The notes beneath the pieces are model-generated. The model was not told the origin of the DNA. It saw only the letters and a list, made by a program, of their open reading frames with translations, and searched no databases. The translations under genes were made by a program, and so were the position numbers. Of a stretch of DNA of 64,000 nt, positions 62,975 to 64,000 are shown in pieces; the first letter of the stretch is position 1, and each line of letters opens with the position of its first letter. Location of the stretch: contig OZ022515.1 of the NCBI GenBank assembly GCA_963989385.1, positions 6,170,803-6,234,802 of the forward strand. The letters are read 5' to 3'. Origin of the DNA: Ctena decussata. Its lineage: Eukaryota; Mollusca; Bivalvia; Lucinida; Lucinidae.

Positions 62975-63457
62975 TACCTGAGAAAGATCTGTTTTTCTTC
63001 TCTTTGGAGACTCATCATCTATAGCTTTTCCCTTACGTTTTTCATTTGCTCCTGGTTTTACAAGCCTAGCAGATTTTTCATCATTTCGGGCTGTTGTTGC
63101 ATTAGAGCTGACCTTTTTTTTTGATGCTTGAGGGGATTTCTTGTCCTCTCTAGGTGATGGCACTCCAGAGGATCTGTCCTTTGTGGGTGTTTCAACTACA
63201 GAAGATTTTAGTTTTTTTCTGGGTGATTTTCTAACTTTTTGGGGTGTTTCTTGTTGCTCACACTTTTTTCCCTTTCTAGGAGTTGGAACTCTTGAAGTTT
63301 TTTTGCTCTCATCCTTTCTATATTTTGTAGGTGTTGCAACGTCAGATTTTTTGTCCTTTTTTCTGGGTGTTACTACACTTGAAGCTGTTTTACTTTTGGT
63401 GGATTTTACAACTCCTGTAGAGCTTTCCTCTTTTTTGGATGTTGTGCTAGTTTCAGG
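50397..63457 (-). CDS. Multi-exon gene for a BEN-like domain nuclear protein (3' six exons; 5' end outside window)
   Basis: Six exons on the minus strand (63457-62978, 61744-61650, 56905-56728, 52322-51933, 51404-51224, 50527-50397) have AG/GT borders and compatible phases 0,2,0,0,1. They total 1455 nt, encoding 484 residues plus a TAA stop. Residues 1-160 are Lys-rich with TPRK/TPTK repeats and KRRK (NLS-like). Residues about 193-275 are mainly helical in character. Residues 278-351 hold a duplicated block of about 37 residues (VCPATP..QESMPVQSPPGP). Residues 384-465 (KKATAVLFRLLYNEEERIGH, SLKGKKSRKDG, KDLSKLDTIYGELITEKWPN) resemble a BEN domain, which binds DNA in chromatin-linked transcriptional regulators. 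The domain name is family inference; the exon structure is read directly. An upstream exon must exist, since 63458 is a splice acceptor. Confidence 0.8.
50528..51223 (-). other. Intron
   Basis: GTGAGA...TTTTTTTTTTTCAG. No embedded element recognised. Confidence 0.8.
51224..51404 (-). CDS. Exon encoding most of the BEN-like domain
   Basis: 181 nt, preceded by TTGCATTATAG and followed by GTGAGAAC. It encodes 60 residues starting DMLRNKIRLLPDYKKATAVL and ending KDLSKLDTIY. The pattern helix - LFRLLYNEEER - SL.GKKSRK - RP.LKDLSKLDTI is what BEN domains show (small/aliphatic helix, L[FY]..EE, S.(T/L)G(K/R).S, P.L...K...I). Confidence 0.85.
51405..51932 (-). other. Intron
   Basis: GTAAAT...GCATTATAG. 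A plus-strand open frame of 92 codons (51576-51854) lies inside (MLTTNRNMSKIDSQTRKDAV...). It has no recognised motif and may be chance. Confidence 0.75.
51933..52322 (-). CDS. Exon encoding a Pro/Ser linker with a tandem protein repeat
   Basis: 390 nt, acceptor TTATTTATCTACAG, donor AAAG|GTAAAT, phase 0 to 0. It starts LYQIVNEAVGLIRSTHSGNS. Two consecutive blocks of about 37 residues read VCPATP(S/T)S(A/S)RA(T/A)PNA..., then TP(K/R)QESMPVQSPPGP. The end RSEDESPRISSVSIYQGFTK is Ser-rich. The DNA repeat underlying the blocks also opens a frame on the opposite strand, which is a shadow. Confidence 0.85.
52670..53595. repeat. Degenerate array with AGTCCATGACCTTGACCTCAAGG
   Basis: The phrase AAGTCCATGACCTTGACCTC or a close variant occurs near 52670, 52795, 53200 and 53390, accompanied by CTATATCCATCCATGGG-type words. 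Spacing is irregular (about 125-400 bp). It is probably an old pearl-like core inside the intron. Confidence 0.55.
53673..53730 (+). repeat. 29 bp exact tandem duplication
   Basis: AATAAACAATTATGATTAAA ACGCTATGC occurs twice in a row. Confidence 0.9.
54048..54237. mobile_element. MITE, CAGAGCTCTAGAT ends, copy 2
   Basis: CAGAGCTCTAGATAAGAAGG at the left and CCTCTTATCTAGAGCTCTG-like sequence at the right. The interior palindrome ATATGTTGTGACCCCTCATC / GATGAGGGGTCACAACATAT is shared with 46469-46711. Confidence 0.9.
54290..54500. repeat. Small GGACCA/TGGTCC motif cloud
   Basis: CTGGACCAGCTG, GTTGGTCCGGCCAG, CTCCTGGTCTT, CAGGACCAGCTAC and CACTGGTCCAGGACCACGG occur within 200 bp in both orientations. 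Confidence 0.6.
54594..54745. repeat. TTCGCGG-rich dispersed repeat
   Basis: ACCGTATACGCGGTAATTTT, TTTACGGTATTTCGCGGTCA and AAACCGCGAATATTAAAAAT match the repeat at 15500-15690. Confidence 0.65.
54861..55705 (+). mobile_element. Pearl-like element with TCGCACCTGC ends
   Basis: TGTCGCACCTGCA at the left is mirrored by GCAGGTGCGACA at the right, just after GGACGGACGGACGGAATGAC. The core repeats TCATTCTGACACAA, TCCA(C/T)(C/T)CAATGGTTC and GGCCATCTTGGATG about three times. Confidence 0.65.
55880..56007. repeat. GCGAAAATT-rich dispersed repeat
   Basis: ACCACGAAAATTTATAATCG, CGCGAAAATTAGTGC and CTGTATATACGGTATT. This is the opposite edge of the family at 54594. Confidence 0.55.
56012..56671. mobile_element. 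660 bp foldback transposon next to an exon
   Basis: Left ATAGGTTGTTTGTGAAAAAC, GGAGGGCAAAA and CATACGAACTCGGGCAAGGA. Right, inverted, TCCTTGCCTGGGTTCGTATG, TTTTTGCCCTCC and TTTTTAACAAACAACCTAT. Arms are about 125-150 bp. The right edge is 57 bp from the splice donor of the exon at 56728-56905. Confidence 0.8.
56728..56905 (-). CDS. Exon encoding a helical segment
   Basis: 178 nt, acceptor TTTTTATGATAG, donor CAT|GTAAGT. The first base completes an Ile codon split with the preceding exon. The product TPNLLRESLELVNQGEVEMS, LTDILPDPPLQDHPHCREVI and ARFNCLESHIHWLTTNIQH is helix-forming at both ends, with a DPPLQDHPHC turn. Confidence 0.85.
57376..57630 (-). mobile_element. Probable SINE family 3
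   Basis: Begins with (TGAT)n and GGTTATTTTGGGTTTAACGG, continues through CCATCTCCCAGAGAGGGAGA and ACCCCCACCCGCACC to GGAGGTTACACACAGCACC. The ATTGATTGATTG tail and GTTTAACG..CC box resemble SINE 3' parts. A related 'ggtttaacgtcccaccaacgaggtcatatgg' piece is at 62430. A tRNA-like head was not identified. Confidence 0.5.
57790..58735 (-). repeat. Tandem array, about 179 bp period
   Basis: Four to five units: AAAATGACTAAGTTCAAAAG, GCCGTAATTCTGTCAAAATT, CCACATGCACATCTTCAATA, GTTTGAAAAAGATCCGTTGA and AAACTGTGGGAGGAGTTGAT. Anchors are at about 57908, 58088, 58264 and 58444. Two adjacent units (from about 58230 and 58410) are nearly identical over about 150 bp. It ends with a duplicated segment of about 47 bp containing GACGAACAGACAGACGGATG. 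It is probably a pearl-like core bounded by ATGCCCCC words. Confidence 0.8.
58932..59273 (+). pseudogene. Penelope-like element, C-terminal GIY-YIG endonuclease fragment
   Basis: One plus-strand frame, broken by a single TGA (59097-59099), reads FKTFSVNINMSCDVKNVVYV, IRCQGCDEDYTYIGETENLR, QQVTIHNQQI-stop-NPKTRNIPLSEHLDN and CASGVLKYKFFPFYKM, ending EAYFIKIFTPKLNRK with TAA at 59271. VVYVI..C..C...YIGET..LR..V..H is the GIY-YIG nuclease core with the Cys pair typical of Penelope-like retroelements. HLDNCA, FPFYKM and E.YFI..F.PKLN are the usual downstream positions. The TGA sits where an Arg CGA codon is plausible. The reverse transcriptase part is absent (5' truncation). It lies antisense to the host gene inside an intron. 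Confidence 0.85.
59274..59870 (+). other. 3' untranslated part of the Penelope-like element (inferred)
   Basis: AT-rich sequence with repeated AACGTTA/TAACGT words. A segment of about 56 bp (GTGTCACTTTGATAAAATCA through AGAAAGTTATTTTATATACA) is tandemly duplicated near 59599-59705. It links the GIY-YIG frame to the hammerhead-like motif. Confidence 0.5.
59873..59914 (+). ncRNA. Hammerhead-ribozyme-like motif, Penelope-type
   Basis: Order read on the plus strand: TTCTT (stem I, 59873-59877), CTGATGA (core, 59878-59884), stem II CTAC-ATGCA-GTAG with a U/U mismatch at its base, GAA (59900-59902), stem III ACC/GGT (59903-59908), T as position 17, then AAGAA (59910-59914) pairing with stem I. Predicted cleavage would follow T59909. 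A very short stem III (here ACCGGT, able to pair between two copies) is the form known from Penelope-like elements. Its place downstream of a GIY-YIG frame supports the call. The U/U pair and GUU cleavage triplet may weaken activity. Confidence 0.65.
59978..60590. mobile_element. 613 bp non-autonomous inverted-repeat transposon
   Basis: Ends TGAGCCAGTCTCTGTGAAAA and TTTTCACAGAGAACGGCTCA, continuing CCGGGCTTAATGACAT / ATGTCATTAAGCCCGG, form terminal inverted repeats of about 38 bp. It is inserted in TATA-repeat DNA, so the target duplication is probably TA but cannot be counted. The interior has no transposase frame. Confidence 0.85.
60591..60673 (+). repeat. (TA)n(GA)n microsatellite
   Basis: About 46 bp of TA repeats followed directly by about 37 bp of GA repeats. 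Confidence 0.95.
60674..61050. other. Intronic sequence, nothing recognised
   Basis: The plus-strand open frame 60744-60989 has no known motif and lies inside the intron. Confidence 0.4.
61055..61297. mobile_element. 243 bp MITE, GGCCCC(G/A)AGGTTATAAAAC ends
   Basis: Left GGCCCCGAGGTTATAAAACA and right AAGTTTTATAACCTTGGGGCC are inverted. Next inside are ATGCTCAACTCAGCTGAGCA and TGCTCAGCTGAGTTGAGCAT, each itself palindromic around CAGCTG. Arms are about 52 bp. Confidence 0.9.
61330..61532 (+). mobile_element. SINE family 2 copy
   Basis: GAGCCTGTAGCTCAGTGGGA..TAAGC (A-box region), GGGTTTGGTTCCCGC (B-box), CACAGCCTTTCATAATCACC, CTGAAATACTGTTCAAAAGG and CAAGTCATCACTCCATC. Confidence 0.9.
61650..61744 (-). 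CDS. Short internal exon
   Basis: 95 nt, acceptor TTTATTTCACAG, donor CAT|GTAAGTT, phase 0 in and 2 out. It encodes KDLERIGEDLNLLNLVTKPE and SPSADATPKHV plus two bases. It is an amphipathic helix followed by a Ser/Pro linker. Confidence 0.85.
61903..62690 (-). mobile_element. Pearl-like family 2 element with inserted SINE
   Basis: Starts AAACAAGAGTTGTCAAAAGA..CGAAGCATGTG, the same hairpin terminus as 23218 and 39955. The core repeats ACCACTGACCAATGAAATGG, GGTCA(C/G)AGTGA and GGTCATTCACA several times to about 62690. The far end is not clear. Confidence 0.6.
62163..62337 (+). mobile_element. SINE family 2, decayed copy
   Basis: CAGCCCTGTCCTGCTGATCT, AGCGGTCAAGACGTGCC, CATACAGCCTTTCATCATCC, AAATTATGTTGAAAAGGATG and CAAGTCATCCATCCATCTAT. 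The A-box part is missing. Confidence 0.85.
62943..62966 (+). repeat. Poly-T run at splice donor side
   Basis: About 24 T residues start 10 bp into the intron downstream of the exon at 62978-63457 (poly-A on the gene strand). Confidence 0.95.
62978..63457 (-). CDS. Exon encoding the basic, disordered region
   Basis: 480 nt, acceptor TTTTATTTTTAG, donor CAG|GTAACA, open throughout in one frame (160 codons). It is extremely Lys/Ser/Thr-rich with repeated (S/T)P(R/T)(K/E) words (VTPRKKD, ATPTKYR, PTPRKGK, ETPQKVR, KSPRKK, ETPTKDR, PSPREDK) that could be proline-directed kinase sites or AT-hook-like DNA contacts. It ends DDESPKRRKTDLSQ, an NLS-like basic cluster. Confidence 0.85.
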
Positions 63458-64000
63458 CTAAAAATAAAAGCAAATTTGTAAACAACTACATAGAATACAC
63501 CACCACTGCAAACTTTTTATACATTATTTCATACATGTATACAGCATCGGGACATGAGCAGGTAAACTCTTGTGATAAAATTTTAGGAAGTGTCTGCTGA
63601 CAACCGGCTGTCACTTAAATTATGCAAACAAATCTACATAAAATTATGCACAATGGCACAGTACCATGCCCATTGCGGCAATGGATACATTCCACTGAGG
63701 TGCAGGGGGAAACAGGGTTACGACAATTGAAATACTACTACTATATAAAAAGTAATGATTTATCTGAAACTAACAGCATATGATCAGAGTAATCAAGCCT
63801 TTTGTGATGCTTAAAATTTATCCCATGTGAGTTTTCTGACCCCACCCTATATGTACCCCCCCCACCCCCAGGGATCATTTTCTGGCGCGATTTCGCGATA
63901 TTCTCGCATTTTTTTACACGAAATCGCAAAAAAGTTTGCTGATTGAGAAAAAAAATCGCACCGAGAAATTCTTTTAATTCGCACCGTGTTTTTCTGTTTT
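63458..64000. other. Intron sequence upstream of the first visible exon
   Basis: Starts with the acceptor TTTTATTTTTAG on the minus strand. 63880-64000 carries GCGCGATTTCGCGATATTCT, CGAAATCGCAAAAAAG and AAAAATCGCACCGAG words, resembling the TTCGCGG dispersed repeat. No upstream exon was recognised before the window ends. Confidence 0.55.

Larger units (their letters stand above)
61745..62977 (-). other. Intron with a pearl-like insertion
   Basis: GTAACA...TTTCACAG. A T-run of about 24 bases sits just inside the donor (62943-62966). A pearl-like family 2 end and a SINE 2 copy are inserted. Confidence 0.8.

Noticed and set aside
63741..63929. Minus-strand open frame upstream of the first visible exon as a candidate exon
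   Set aside because: It overlaps a GCGATTTCGCGA-type dispersed repeat and has no matching donor site before 63458.

Overview
This is eukaryotic, AT-rich, intron-bearing and repeat-dominated DNA. Its most likely source is a bivalve mollusc, perhaps a clam-like heterodont; that is inference. The main reasons are several pearl-like elements (non-autonomous, probably Helitron/Helentron-derived, with tandem cores of about 150-180 bp), two tRNA-derived SINE families and many short palindromic MITEs. No bacterial features (operons, Shine-Dalgarno sites, CRISPR) are present.

Only one host gene could be assembled. It lies on the minus strand from 63457 down to 50397, and its 5' part is outside the window. 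Six exons with GT...AG junctions and matching phases give a 484-residue C-terminal segment. This has a Lys- and Ser/Thr-Pro-rich tail with a KRRK nuclear-localisation-like motif, a short helical region, a Pro/Ser region with a duplicated block of about 37 residues, and a C-terminal domain that looks like a BEN DNA-binding domain. Its introns hold MITEs, SINEs, pearl-like arrays, a Penelope-like element fragment with a hammerhead-ribozyme-like motif, and a 613 bp inverted-repeat transposon.

Layout: 1-8.9 kb is mostly featureless AT-rich DNA with a few degenerate tandem repeats. 8.9-9.5 kb is a gag-like ORF remnant. 10.7-16.0 kb is a large pearl/Helentron-like element carrying about 20 units of a roughly 147 bp repeat and a 2.1 kb block. 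That block recurs at 19.3-21.7 kb. Beside the second copy lies a 5'-truncated non-LTR retrotransposon (17.8-19.3 kb) with a perfect 10 bp target duplication, and inside it a SINE whose empty site survives in the first copy. 23.3-25.7 kb is a cloud of short CTGGTAA/TTACCAG motifs. 28.9-31.9 kb holds two copies of a His-Me finger (I-PpoI-like) endonuclease fragment flanking a degenerate Mutator-like transposase ORF. 32.6-34.3 kb is a second pearl-like element with the same termini as the first but an unrelated core, with palindromic CCATGGAC minisatellites on both sides. 35.5-37.3 kb is a three-level nest (foldback transposon in SINE in SINE). 38.7-49.7 kb is a mosaic of pearl-like elements, MITEs and SINEs. 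50.4-63.5 kb is the BEN-like gene.

All homology and repeat calls were made by eye. Coordinates of degenerate repeats are approximate, and family names are assignments from motif architecture, not from searches.
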